NCBI RefSeq assembly: GCF_004339745.1
Contig: NZ_SMGP01000004.1
Location: forward strand, 682,001-746,000
Length of the DNA stretch: 64,000 nucleotides
Direction: 5' to 3'
From: Paraburkholderia sp. BL9I2N2
GTDB taxonomy: Bacteria; Pseudomonadota; Gammaproteobacteria; Burkholderiales; Burkholderiaceae
The position numbers and the translations under genes were made by a program. The notes below the pieces were generated by a model, which worked only from the letters and a program-made list of their open reading frames with translations, was not told the origin of the DNA and ran no database searches. This document shows positions 1 to 7,624 of this stretch, piece after piece (the stretch's first letter is position 1; each line of letters starts with the position of its first letter).

Positions 1-539
1 TCGGGTTTGTCGAGTTCGGAGCCGATCTTCGCGAGCAGCTTGTTCGGCGCCACGCAAATGGAGCAGGTGAGGCCGGTGGCCTGATTGACCGCCTGCTTGA
101 TGCGCGCGGCGATCTCGCGCGGCTCGCCCGGCAGTTCGGTCAGATCGATATAGATTTCGTCGATGCCGCGATCTTCGATGCGCTCGGTGAACGTGGAGAC
201 CGCCGCCTTGAACAGGCGCGAATAGTGGCGATAGGAGTCGAAGTCGGTGGGCAGCAGGATCGCATCCGGCGCGAGCACGGCGGCCTTCATCATGCCCATG
301 GCGGAGAACACGCCGAGCGCGCGCGCTTCGTAAGTGGAGGTGGTCACCACGCCGCGGCCCGCGTAATCGCGCAGCTTCGCGAAGCGGCGGGTGCCGTCTT
401 CGAGCGTTTGCGGCACGCCGTTGCGGCCGCCGCCGATCACCACCGCCTGGCCTCGTAGTTCCGGATAGCGCAAAAGCTCGACGGACGCGTAGAACGCGTC
501 CATGTCGAGGTGCGCGATGCGGCGGCTTGCAGAACTCAT
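1..539 (-). CDS. dinB: DNA polymerase IV (Y-family), 5' part only
   Basis: Error-prone translesion DNA polymerase acting in lesion bypass and SOS-associated mutagenesis. Reading the minus strand from the ATG at 539 gives a protein beginning MSSASRRIAHLDMDAFYASV, the Y-family palm signature with the first catalytic Asp, followed by YFGVxS-like 'RALGVFSAMGMMKA' and, near residue 110, 'DEIYIDLTE', which holds the second catalytic acidic pair. About 179 residues are visible; the thumb and little-finger domains lie beyond the left edge. The reading frame is open throughout with no sign of decay. The minus-strand start is followed upstream by a remnant outer-membrane gene rather than by a lexA-type gene. 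I see no clear LexA box in the roughly 70 bases upstream. Identification is firm from the catalytic motifs; full length cannot be judged. Confidence 0.95.
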   Translation of the reverse strand, partial: MSSASRRIAHLDMDAFYASVELLRYPELRGQAVVIGGGRNGVPQTLEDGTRRFAKLRDYAGRGVVTTSTYEARALGVFSAMGMMKAAVLAPDAILLPTDFDSYRHYSRLFKAAVSTFTERIEDRGIDEIYIDLTELPGEPREIAARIKQAVNQATGLTCSICVAPNKLLAKIGSELDKP

Positions 540-611
540 GGGATGGCAAAAAACGGCTGACGACGACGGTCAAACCGTAATAGTACCTTGCTCCGCCGCC
601 GTCAGGACCGC

Positions 612-749
612 TCAGAAGCGGTAGCTCACCCCGGACACGGCCGTTGAAACCGCCAATGCGTCGACGCTGGTTTCCGCTAACAGCACGAGCGTGGTGAAAG
701 ACGCGCCGACGCCCGGCATCACGGTGACATCGAATCGGCAGACGGGGAC
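612..749 (-). pseudogene. Remnant of an outer-membrane beta-barrel protein C-terminus
   Basis: Between dinB and yceI the minus strand has a short open stretch ending in ...VSGVSYRF* at 612. An alternating hydrophobic/polar strand with a terminal Phe is the typical last beta-strand (Bam signal) of outer-membrane barrels. The preceding residues (RFDVTVMPGVGAS, AETSVDALAVSTAV) also read like barrel strands. There is no start codon or room for a signal peptide: the frame is closed by TAA at 750-752. I infer the tail of a deleted porin- or transporter-like gene. The product family cannot be named. The opposite strand is also open here, from 625 to about 798, without a start codon, so a chance ORF is the alternative. 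Confidence 0.4.
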
Positions 750-830
750 TTACACGGAAAGCGCGGACACGTTCGGCTCGCCGGTGAGCGGCTGAGCGAA
801 GAAACGGGCTGGCGTGGAGAGTTGGGAGCG

Positions 831-870
831 GGTTGCGGCAACGGAAGTCGAGGGACTGGTTGCCGCAACC
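831..870. terminator. Perfect 12-bp inverted repeat downstream of yceI
   Basis: GGTTGCGGCAAC at 831-842 pairs exactly with GTTGCCGCAACC at 859-870, leaving a 16-base loop. It lies about 37 bases past the stop codon of the leftward yceI gene, a position that fits a transcription terminator. No clear T-tract follows on the minus strand, so factor-independent termination is uncertain. Confidence 0.5.
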
Positions 871-906
871 GCCTGATGCAAACCCGGGAGTCCGGGCGGC
901 AGGCAA

Positions 907-1485
907 TTACTGCTTGATGCCTTCGGCCTGAATGTGCAGCGTGGTCTGCATCTTGAAGCCGTAGGTCTTGCCGAAGTCGACGCCGAAGTCGTCGCGATTG
1001 AACGTCGCGGTCGATTCCGTGCCGCACACTTCACGCTTGAGCATCGGGTTCATGATGCACTTGAACGATTCGATCTTCAGATTGACGGGCTTGGTGATGC
1101 CGTGCATCGTCAGCGTGCCGATCACTTCCACCGGCTTGTCGCCGTCGAAGCGGATCTGCGTGCCCTTGTAGGTCGCAGTCGGGTACTTCGCGGCGTCGAA
1201 GAACTTGTCCGTGACCAGTTCCGCGTCGAGCTTGTCGTTGCCGATATCCACCGAGCTCATGTCGATCGTCACGTCGACCGTGCCGGTCTTCGCCGCGCGA
1301 TCCAGCACCACGGTGCCGCTGCTCTTCTTGAACTTGCCGCGCCAGATGGACAGGCCGCCGAAGTGATCGGTTTCGAAGCTCGGGTAGGTGTGCGTCGGGT
1401 CGAGCTGATACGTATCGGCTGCCATCGCGTTGAACGACAGTGCAGTGGCCAGCGCGCCTGCGGCGAGCAAAAGTTGTTTCTTCAA
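907..1485 (-). CDS. YceI family periplasmic lipocalin-like protein
   Basis: 192-residue exported protein of the YceI family, an eight-stranded beta-barrel that binds isoprenoid-type lipids such as ubiquinone-8 or polyprenoids. The N-terminus MKKQLLLAAGALATALSFNAMAA is a classic Sec signal peptide with AMA-type cleavage. The mature part starts DTYQLDPTHTYPSFETDHFGG, with the family features 'LDPTHT' and 'TLTMHGITKPV' (typical G.LT..G.T.PV). Length is normal for the family. It is the third gene of a leftward cluster with a second yceI (gap 45 bp) and a cytochrome b561 gene. The pairing of YceI with a b561 cytochrome is recurrent in proteobacteria and suggests a role around quinones or the membrane redox state. 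The precise ligand is unknown. Confidence 0.9.
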   Translation of the reverse strand: MKKQLLLAAGALATALSFNAMAADTYQLDPTHTYPSFETDHFGGLSIWRGKFKKSSGTVVLDRAAKTGTVDVTIDMSSVDIGNDKLDAELVTDKFFDAAKYPTATYKGTQIRFDGDKPVEVIGTLTMHGITKPVNLKIESFKCIMNPMLKREVCGTESTATFNRDDFGVDFGKTYGFKMQTTLHIQAEGIKQ

Positions 1486-1530
1486 GTTGTTCTCCAGGTT
1501 TCAGAAAGTGCTGTGACGCTTCGTGTCGAG

Positions 1531-2106
1531 TTATTTCTTCGAAGCGACGATGTGAAATTTGATGACGACTTCATCGGCGACCACCGACGTGTCTTTCCAT
1601 TCGCCAGTACCGACGTCGAATTGCGAGCGCTTGATCGGCAACGCGCCGTCGAAGGTTTGCGTGGCGCCCTGGCTGGCAATGGTGACGGGCACCACGACGG
1701 TTTGCGACTTGCCCTTGATGGTGAGCTTGCCGGTGATCTTGTACTGGTTGCCGCCGGCCGGCGCGATCGCGCTGGAGACGAAGGTTGCGGCCGGGAAGGT
1801 GGCGCTGTCGAACCATTCCTTGCCTTGGGCCTGCTTGTTGTAGTCGTCGGCGCCGAGGTCGTAGCTGCCGGTGTCGATCGACACATTGGCGCTGCCCGCG
1901 GTGGGCTTGGCCGGATCGAAATTCAGTTGCGCCGAGAATTTCCTGAACTTGCCGTCTACAGGCACGTTCATCTGTTTTGTGGTGGCAATTACGCTGCTCT
2001 TGCCCGTGTCGACATCGGCATGCGCGAGGCTTGCGCCCAGCAGCGAAAAGGCCGTGATGCCGGCGAGCGTCACGCGTTGAACGGAGTGGTAAAAGTTTGC
2101 TTTCAT
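1531..2106 (-). CDS. Second YceI family exported protein
   Basis: 191-residue paralogue of the downstream YceI protein. I chose the ATG at 2106 because MKANFYHSVQRVTLAGITAF gives a normal signal peptide, cleaved after SLAHA; an in-frame ATG at 2118 adds MRTT and is closer to an AGG-like ribosome site, so four residues are uncertain. The mature part starts DVDTGKSSVIATTKQMNVPVDGKF, and the internal 'GKLTIKGKSQTVVVPVTI' matches the YceI strand pattern. It differs clearly from its neighbour, so this is an old duplication or two families kept together. The arrangement cybB-yceI-yceI on one strand suggests a common transcript. A 126-bp gap to the cytochrome gene leaves room for a separate promoter. 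Confidence 0.88.
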   Translation of the reverse strand: MKANFYHSVQRVTLAGITAFSLLGASLAHADVDTGKSSVIATTKQMNVPVDGKFRKFSAQLNFDPAKPTAGSANVSIDTGSYDLGADDYNKQAQGKEWFDSATFPAATFVSSAIAPAGGNQYKITGKLTIKGKSQTVVVPVTIASQGATQTFDGALPIKRSQFDVGTGEWKDTSVVADEVVIKFHIVASKK

Positions 2107-2232
2107 GGTGGTACGCATCCTATCGAACCCGCGTGCGTTGATTGCGCACCGCTGGGAATTAGATTGCCAACAAGCCGTAGCCAATCGCCGGCTGTCCGCC
2201 GCTGTCTGCTGCTGTGTGGCTATCGTCTGCCG

Positions 2233-2787
2233 TTACTTGAGGAACGGAATCATTCGGGCCAGCAATCCGTCGCGATCGACGAATTGATGCTTGAGCGCCG
2301 CCGCCACATGCATCGCCACCAGCGCGAGCAAGGTGTAATTGAGCAGCACGTGGACCGTGCGCAGACTTGCCTTGAGCGCCTGATCCGGGCCGATGAAGGT
2401 AGGCAGCGGCACGATGCCGAGATACACCACCTGAATGCCGGCGGCGGAACTATAGAAGTAGCCGGACAGCGGAATCGCCAGCATCAGCACGTACAGCACG
2501 CCGTGCACCAGATGCGCGGCGGCCTTCTGCCATGCGGGCGTGGCGCTGTCGAGCGCCGGCGCGCGGTGGGTGGCGCGCCACAGCACGCGGGCCACGGCGA
2601 GCACAAATACGGTTACGCCGATCCACTTGTGCCAGGAGAAATACTTCAGCTTGGTCGGCGTGAAGCCGGGGATATCGGTCATGATCCAGCCGATATAGAA
2701 GCCGCAGATGATCAACGCCGCGATCAGCCAGTGCAAGGCAATGGCGGCGCCGTGGTAGCGGTCTGAACGGACGGGGCTGGATTTCAT
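2233..2787 (-). CDS. Cytochrome b561 (CybB/YceJ type)
   Basis: 184-residue integral inner-membrane b-type cytochrome. Four hydrophobic helices are visible (about residues 13-37, 52-70, 93-112 and 144-166). Candidate heme-ligand histidines occur in or next to them: His19 in 'ALHWL', His53 in 'SWHKW', His92/His95, and His146 and His160 in the last helix. In the family such proteins oxidise quinol; E. coli CybB is a superoxide:ubiquinone oxidoreductase. The start MKSSPVRSDRYHGAAIALHWL is the family norm. It precedes two yceI genes on the same strand, the usual yceJ-yceI neighbourhood. Divergent from the PAS-GGDEF gene, with about 208 bp of shared upstream sequence. Confidence 0.92.
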   Translation of the reverse strand: MKSSPVRSDRYHGAAIALHWLIAALIICGFYIGWIMTDIPGFTPTKLKYFSWHKWIGVTVFVLAVARVLWRATHRAPALDSATPAWQKAAAHLVHGVLYVLMLAIPLSGYFYSSAAGIQVVYLGIVPLPTFIGPDQALKASLRTVHVLLNYTLLALVAMHVAAALKHQFVDRDGLLARMIPFLK

Positions 2788-2995
2788 TCTTTAACGTTCG
2801 TGGGTTGTCGGGTATTGCAAGTGAATGCGAATGGTAGGGATGCCAATGAAAACTGAATAGCCGGGGGGAAAGGAACAGATTGTTGTATCCGTGACGCTAA
2901 TGTCGCTGGAATAAAGCGGCGCGGCGGCCGTAATGGGCCGGTAGGTCCTCCACTGTGTTAATTTGCCGGCTGAACCGCCAGGAGAGTCGAGACCG

Positions 2996-4021
2996 ATGAA
3001 CAGGATTGAAAACAACAACATTGCGCTAGGCGCGGATTTTCTGCGCCACGAGGTGGCACCCGCGGCGCCTGCCGCGGCCGGGGTGGAAGGCTACATGGAG
3101 CACGACGCGGCTGTCTACCGCACGTTGCTCGAATCGACCAAAGCGATTCCGTGGAAGATCGATTGGGCGACTATGGAGTTCGCCTATATCGGCCCGCAGA
3201 TCGAAGCCCTGCTGGGCTGGGCGCCCTCGAGCTGGAAAACCGTGCAGGACTGGGCCGCGCGCATGCATCCCGAAGACCGCGAGAAGGTGGTCGAATTCTG
3301 CGTCGCCCAATCTCAGGCGGGCACCGATCACGAAGCGGACTATCGCGCGTTGACGAGCCGGGGCGAATACGTCTGGCTGCGCGACGTGGTGCATGTGGTG
3401 CGCGACGCGCGCGGCGAGGTGGAGTCGCTGGTCGGCTTCATGTTCGATATCAGCGAGCGCAAGAAGACCGAGGAGAAACTGGCCGCCCTGCAACGGGAAC
3501 TCGAGGCGCTCTCGTTCGTGGACGGCCTGACGGGCGTCGGCAATCGCCGCGCGTTCGACGCGCGCCTGCAGCGCGAATGGAGCGCGGCGTTGCGTCATGC
3601 GGCGCCGCTCTCGTTGATCATGGTCGATATCGACTTCTTCAAGTCCTACAACGACTACTACGGACACGTGCAGGGCGACGAGTGCCTGAAGCGGGTCGCC
3701 GGCGTGTTGAGCAGCGCGGTGCGGCCGGGCGACTTTGTCGGCCGCTTCGGCGGGGAAGAGTTCGTGCTGATCCTGCCGAACACCGGCGCCGACGCCGCCC
3801 GCCAGGTGGCCGAGCGTTGCCGCGACCGTATTGCAACCGAAGAGATCGCGCACGAGCGCTCGCCGTTCCGCCAGACGGTGACCGCCAGCTTCGGCGTCGG
3901 CACCACGATTCCGGTCGAGGCGGCCGATCCGGTAGCCTTCGTCAATCTGGTGGATACACAGTTGTACTGCGCCAAAGATAACGGCCGCGATTGCATTGCG
4001 GCGGTGAACCGCGTGGGATGA
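2996..4021 (+). CDS. PAS-GGDEF diguanylate cyclase
   Basis: 341-residue soluble signalling enzyme that should make cyclic di-GMP from two GTP. The ATG at 2996 is preceded by AGGAG at proper spacing. A PAS/PAC sensor fold covers about residues 40-155 ('AYIGPQIEALLGW' ... 'VESLVGFMFDISERKKTEE'), followed by a short helical linker and a GGDEF domain from about 172. The active-site signature is GGEEF at 252-256. An RPGD inhibitory site lies five residues upstream, so product feedback inhibition is expected. No membrane segment is present, so the PAS domain probably senses a cytosolic ligand or redox state. It faces away from the cytochrome b561 gene. With the two other cyclic-di-GMP enzymes near the bcs cluster it is one of three such proteins in the window. 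Confidence 0.93.
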   Translation: MNRIENNNIALGADFLRHEVAPAAPAAAGVEGYMEHDAAVYRTLLESTKAIPWKIDWATMEFAYIGPQIEALLGWAPSSWKTVQDWAARMHPEDREKVVEFCVAQSQAGTDHEADYRALTSRGEYVWLRDVVHVVRDARGEVESLVGFMFDISERKKTEEKLAALQRELEALSFVDGLTGVGNRRAFDARLQREWSAALRHAAPLSLIMVDIDFFKSYNDYYGHVQGDECLKRVAGVLSSAVRPGDFVGRFGGEEFVLILPNTGADAARQVAERCRDRIATEEIAHERSPFRQTVTASFGVGTTIPVEAADPVAFVNLVDTQLYCAKDNGRDCIAAVNRVG

Positions 4022-4106
4022 AGCGAACGCAACGGCACGGCCATAGGCGCGCAACTTGCTATATCAGCGCCTGCGACCACCGCAACATGGGCGAGTTCGC
4101 CCGGCC

Positions 4107-5405
4107 ATGCCGGACATCGCGCTCGCGCGTCATCAATCATCCTGGGCTCACTTCGTGAATTCCATTTTCCTGTCTTGGGGTATCGCCGCCGCCGCCACGG
4201 CGGGCGTCATCACGCGGCCGTTCAAATGGCCCGAAGCCGTGTGGGCCGTCGCCGGCGCGCTGCTGCTGGTCTCGCTCGGTCTGTTGCCGGTCCATCTGGC
4301 GCTCGAGGCGATCGGCAAGGGCACCGACGTCTATCTGTTCCTCTTCGGCATGATGCTGCTGTCGGAAGTGGGGCGCCGGGAAGGCCTGTTCGACTGGGTC
4401 GCCGTGCTCGCGGTCAACCATGCCCAAGGTTCGCCGCGCAAGCTCTTTCTGCTCGTCTACCTGGTCGGCGTGGTGATCACCGCGTTTCTCTCGAACGACG
4501 CCACCGCCGTCGTGCTCACGCCGGCCGTGTTCGCCGCAGCCAAAAAGGCGAAGACGCATCCGCTGCCCTTGCTGTTCGTCTGCGCGTTCATCGCCAATGC
4601 GGCGAGCTTCGTGCTGCCGATCTCGAATCCGGCCAACATCGTGCTGTACGGCAATCACACGCCCGCACTCGGCGCCTGGCTGATGCGCTTCACGCTGCCC
4701 TCGCTGCTATCGATCGTCGCGACCTACGTGATGTTGCGCTGGACCCAGCGTGACGCGCTCGCCGGCGCCTGCGAGGCGAATCTGGAGCCGGTCGAGCTCT
4801 CGTCGAGCGGCAAGGTGGCGCTCGCGGGCATCGCGGTGACGGCCGTCGCGCTGCTGACGGTCTCCGCATTCGATGTTCCGCTCGGCATGCCGACCGCGAT
4901 ACTCGGCGCGCTGACCGCGCTGGTCGTGCTGATTCTGGAGCGCAAGTCGCCGCTGCCGATGATCCGCGAAATCTCGTGGAGCGTGCTGCCGCTGGTGGCC
5001 GCGCTGTTCGTGCTCGTCGAAATGCTCGATCACACCGGCGTGATCACGGCGGCGGCTCAACTGACGCAGCGCGCCGCGCAACATCACGAACTGGCCACGG
5101 CGGGCTGGGCAGGCAGCGTCATCGCGATCGGCAGCAATCTGATGAACAACTTGCCGGCGGGTCTGATCGCCAGTTCGACCGTGATGCAGGCGCATAGCCC
5201 GGAGCGTGTGATCGACGCGCTGCTGATCGGCGTCGACCTCGGCCCGAACCTGTCCATCACCGGCTCACTCGCAACGATCCTGTGGCTCAACGCGATTCGC
5301 CGCGAGGGCGAAGACGTGAGCTTCATGAAGTTTTTGAAGGTGGGCGCGCTTGTTATGGTGCCGGCACTCGTGCTGGCGCTCGGCGCGCGGATCCTGACTG
5401 GTTGA
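4107..5405 (+). CDS. ArsB-like ion transporter (arsenite/anion pump family)
   Basis: 432-residue membrane protein of the ion transporter superfamily that includes ArsB. About ten to twelve hydrophobic segments are visible. Family landmarks include 'VYLFLFGMMLLSEVGRREGLFD', 'ITAFLSNDATAVVLTPAV', 'SNPANIVLYG' and, in the second half, 'IGSNLMNNLPAGLIAS' followed by 'DLGPNLSITGSLATILWL'; the two NxP/NDA-type re-entrant repeats are therefore intact. The ATG at 4107 (MPDIALARHQ) is chosen because the sequence before it is not hydrophobic or conserved. ArsB exports As(III)/Sb(III). No arsR, arsC or arsH gene is adjacent, so the true substrate may be another anion. It follows the GGDEF gene by 85 bp on the same strand and could share its transcript. 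Confidence 0.8.
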   Translation: MPDIALARHQSSWAHFVNSIFLSWGIAAAATAGVITRPFKWPEAVWAVAGALLLVSLGLLPVHLALEAIGKGTDVYLFLFGMMLLSEVGRREGLFDWVAVLAVNHAQGSPRKLFLLVYLVGVVITAFLSNDATAVVLTPAVFAAAKKAKTHPLPLLFVCAFIANAASFVLPISNPANIVLYGNHTPALGAWLMRFTLPSLLSIVATYVMLRWTQRDALAGACEANLEPVELSSSGKVALAGIAVTAVALLTVSAFDVPLGMPTAILGALTALVVLILERKSPLPMIREISWSVLPLVAALFVLVEMLDHTGVITAAAQLTQRAAQHHELATAGWAGSVIAIGSNLMNNLPAGLIASSTVMQAHSPERVIDALLIGVDLGPNLSITGSLATILWLNAIRREGEDVSFMKFLKVGALVMVPALVLALGARILTG

Positions 5406-5453
5406 CGGCGTGAATCGAGCGTCGAGGGCGGCGGTGGCTTCCGGGCCGCCCGG

Positions 5454-5684
5454 TTACCACCGCGTACCGGTGGGACGCAGCGACGCTTCGTCCGCTTCGT
5501 TCAGCGAGCGCAGCGTCTCCTCGAGCCGCGCGATACGCTCGCGCTGTGTCGGCATCAACGTCGGCCTGGGCAAATTTCGCAGGCGATTGTGCCAATAGGA
5601 CAACGGAATGCGATCGTTGCTGGAGATCATCCCGAACACACGTTCGAGGTGGGCGATCTCCTTGTCGAGTTCCTGGTAGTTCAT
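5454..5684 (-). CDS. Small conserved-looking hypothetical protein
   Basis: 76-residue protein starting MNYQELDKEIAHLERVFGMI. The ATG at 5684 has GGGGAAA seven bases upstream; an in-frame TTG at 5699 would add five residues. It is highly charged and predicted mostly helical (LDKEIAHLERVF; QRERIARLEETLRSL), with no signal peptide or membrane segment and no cysteine pair. I do not recognise a family. It stands alone, convergent with the ArsB-like gene 48 bp away. Codon use is normal for the window and the frame gives a sensible protein, so I think it is a real gene of unknown function. Confidence 0.6.
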   Translation of the reverse strand: MNYQELDKEIAHLERVFGMISSNDRIPLSYWHNRLRNLPRPTLMPTQRERIARLEETLRSLNEADEASLRPTGTRW

Positions 5685-6057
5685 CTGATGTTTCCCCAAA
5701 GGGTGGTGGCCCGGCCGACATATGTCCGCAAGCCACTCGCGAGTCCAATGGTTGGACAGCTATGTCCCACGAATGGACATGCGCCACGTGACAAGCGACA
5801 TTTAGCCAACGATGTTCCGCACCCGCTGGAACGGAACCGCATCGCATTTGGCCTTCCTCTAGAACCGTGAAACCCACCGCTTTATTCCAAGGGTCCGTTC
5901 GGAGTTTTGCAACACGGACTCGCGCTCCGCATCGCGTCGCCGGACATGCTTCAGGACAACGGGAATTCGCCAGGCGTTCTCCCCAACAGCATGTCCTATG
6001 CTGGTTCAGCGGCTTTTGTTGTAACCAGCACATCGGCTGACAAGACGCTGAGCGCGC
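5685..6057. other. Gene-free stretch with repeated GGACAT/TGTCC words
   Basis: No convincing gene on either strand. The stretch has several GGACA/TGTCC words: a 10-bp palindrome GACATATGTC near 5718, GGACA near 5755 with TGTCC near 5763, GGACAT near 5775, GGACAT near 5942 and TGTCC near 5993. An 8-bp inverted repeat, TGCTGGTT at 5999-6006 and AACCAGCA at 6023-6030, lies just past the end of the leftward valine/proline-rich gene and could be its terminator, but no T-run follows. Confidence 0.4.
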
Positions 6058-6393
6058 CTAACGCGGCATCATCATGACGGGCTGGGCGTAGGTCACCGCG
6101 GGGGCGGGCACGATCGCGTAGTTGGTTGGCGCGGGTACGACGACGGTGGTGTACAGGGGAACGGGCTTCGGCGCCGTCACCGTTGCCGCGACCGGAACGG
6201 CCACGGGAAGGGGAACCGGCGGGGGCGCCACCACATACACGGGATTGACCGGCACGGAGTAGTAGACCGGGCGCGGCGGCGGTGCGTAGATCACGGCGGC
6301 GGGCATATAGACGACCACGCGGGCGAACGCCGTCGACGAACAGGCGAGGCCGATGGCGGTGACAGTTGAGGCGCAAACGAGGCGAATAGTCAA
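6058..6393 (-). CDS. Exported valine/proline-rich small protein
   Basis: 111-residue protein. I place the start at a TTG (6393) because AGGAG lies just upstream and the resulting N-terminus, TIRLVCASTVTAIGLACSSTAFA, is a good signal peptide; no ATG in this frame gives one. The mature part is low complexity (VVVYMPAAVIYAPPPRPVYYS, APPPVPLPVAVPV, ending QPVMMMPR), rich in Val, Pro, Tyr and Ala and lacking charged residues. Such proteins occur in Burkholderia as small exported or envelope proteins of unknown role. No enzymatic motif is visible. It has no operon partner on its strand; the next gene on the right is transcribed the opposite way. Confidence 0.62.
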   Translation of the reverse strand: MTIRLVCASTVTAIGLACSSTAFARVVVYMPAAVIYAPPPRPVYYSVPVNPVYVVAPPPVPLPVAVPVAATVTAPKPVPLYTTVVVPAPTNYAIVPAPAVTYAQPVMMMPR

Positions 6394-6793
6394 TTGGTAC
6401 TCCTGATGCGTTGAGCGGTGCGATGCGTCTTCGGGTGAAGAGGCGGGCCGGCTGGCTCGGGTGACGTGAGAGATCAGCCGTTGCGACGAGGCGCTGATGG
6501 CGCCGGCAGACGAAAGATACGCAAAGCGCCGTGAAAACGGCATCGCAAACTCATTTCATTCCATGTCACGCCGAGGCGGTGTTGCGGCGTGCGTGTGTGT
6601 ATGGAGCGCATGCTGCATTTGCGGTGGCGGCAAGCGTGGCGGCTTGTGACGCGGTCACGCAAGCCATGACATAAGTCGACATGATTCTGAAGTTGCCTTC
6701 AGGCGACGCTTCCCCAAGAATTCGGCCTGTCATCGAAACGGATCGCGGCAAAACAGCAGGCGACGCTCAATGGCTCAATCGAAGGAGTCAGTC
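6394..6793. other. 400-bp divergent intergenic region
   Basis: Lies between the leftward TTG-started exported protein and the rightward EF-hand-like protein, so it should hold both promoters. Open frames here are short, start-poor and of arginine/serine composition typical of non-coding GC-rich DNA. I see no hairpin, repeat or recognisable operator. Confidence 0.5.
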
Positions 6794-7084
6794 ATGAAGA
6801 AGTTGATCGCTATCGTGTTGCTGTGCTGCGCATCCACCGTCACGTTCGCTCAAGCCGCGCCTCAAGGCGGCGACTCGCAGCGCATGGAGCGCATGGTGCA
6901 GCAGTTGCAATCGCGCTTTGCGAATGCCAATGCCACGCACGACGGCAAGCTCACCAAGGACCAGGCCGCCGCGGGCATGCCGATGGTCGCCAAGCATTTC
7001 GATGAGATCGATACGCAGAAGGCGGGCTACATCACCCTGCCGCAGATCGAGGCATTCATGCAGCAACGCGGGGCAACGCACTGA
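6794..7084 (+). CDS. Exported EF-hand-like small protein
   Basis: 96-residue secreted or periplasmic protein. The ATG at 6794 has GGAG seven bases upstream; MKKLIAIVLLCCASTVTFAQA is the signal peptide. The mature part holds two partial helix-loop-helix units: 'FANANATHDGKLTKDQAAAGMP', whose D-G-K-L-T spacing resembles an EF-hand loop, and 'FDEIDTQKAGYITLPQIEAFM', with D-T-Q-K-A-G-Y-I. Neither loop has every calcium ligand, so metal binding is possible but may be weak. Proteins of this size and composition are common in Burkholderia and often sit near sensor genes. Here the next genes are an efflux relic and a two-component pair. Function is unknown. Confidence 0.72.
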   Translation: MKKLIAIVLLCCASTVTFAQAAPQGGDSQRMERMVQQLQSRFANANATHDGKLTKDQAAAGMPMVAKHFDEIDTQKAGYITLPQIEAFMQQRGATH

Positions 7085-7197
7085 AGCGCGCGGGCATCGG
7101 CGGGACCATGAGGCCGTGGCGCGGCGCGGTGTGCCGCCGGCGCGCGAGCCATCCTGCCGAACCATCAGCCGTCCTCTGAAACCAATAAAAACGCGCG

Positions 7198-7603
7198 ATG
7201 AATCCTGCCACGTCCCGCCATCTGCACGTCGCCGGCGCATTGTTCAGCGTATCGATCAGTGCGGCGCTCAGCGGTTGCGCGAGCGTCGGCAAGCCGGCCG
7301 CGGGCATCGCCATTTATCAGTTACCCGAAGCGAATGCGCTCGAAGCCGGCATCGTGGTGGACGACGCGATCGTGACGTTCGAGCAGAAAGCCGCGCGCAT
7401 TCTGCCCGCGGGTATCGGCTATGAATGGACCGCGAGGTCGTATCAGGAGAAGTGCCAGCGCGCACAGTTCGCTCGGGATTGCGGTATTTTCGGGGATGCT
7501 CGCTTCCACCTGCATCGCCGTGCCGTTCATTCCGTCGTTCTACGTGCTGTTGCAGCGCCTCTCCGAGCGGCATGCGGCGCGGAAAACGTCGCCCGACGCC
7601 TAG
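7198..7603 (+). pseudogene. Composite relic of an RND efflux system
   Basis: A chain of fragments from a tripartite RND pump, joined by deletions. From the ATG at 7198: MNPATSRHLHVAGALFSVSI...SGCAS is a lipoprotein signal as in OprM/NodT outer-membrane factors. It is followed by 'GIAIYQLPEANAL' (RND pore-domain segment), 'GIVVDDAIVTFE' (the RND membrane motif with the proton-relay Asp pair) and 'LPAGIGYEWTARSYQEK' (second pore domain). In a shifted frame, from about 7469 to 7603, comes 'SLGIAVFSGMLASTCIAVPFIPSFYVLLQRLSE', the last RND helices and tail. An intact inner-membrane pump alone is over 1000 residues; here about 135 codons remain. The relic ends 22 bp before the response regulator gene, which probably once regulated the pump. 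Confidence 0.72.
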
Positions 7604-7624
7604 CCTGAACCGAGGAGCCTTCGC

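Noticed and set aside
934..2766. Long plus-strand open frame of about 610 codons over the yceI and cytochrome genes
   Set aside because: It is antisense to three clearly identified genes, is rich in Arg, His and Asp-type shadow composition, and matches no protein family pattern.
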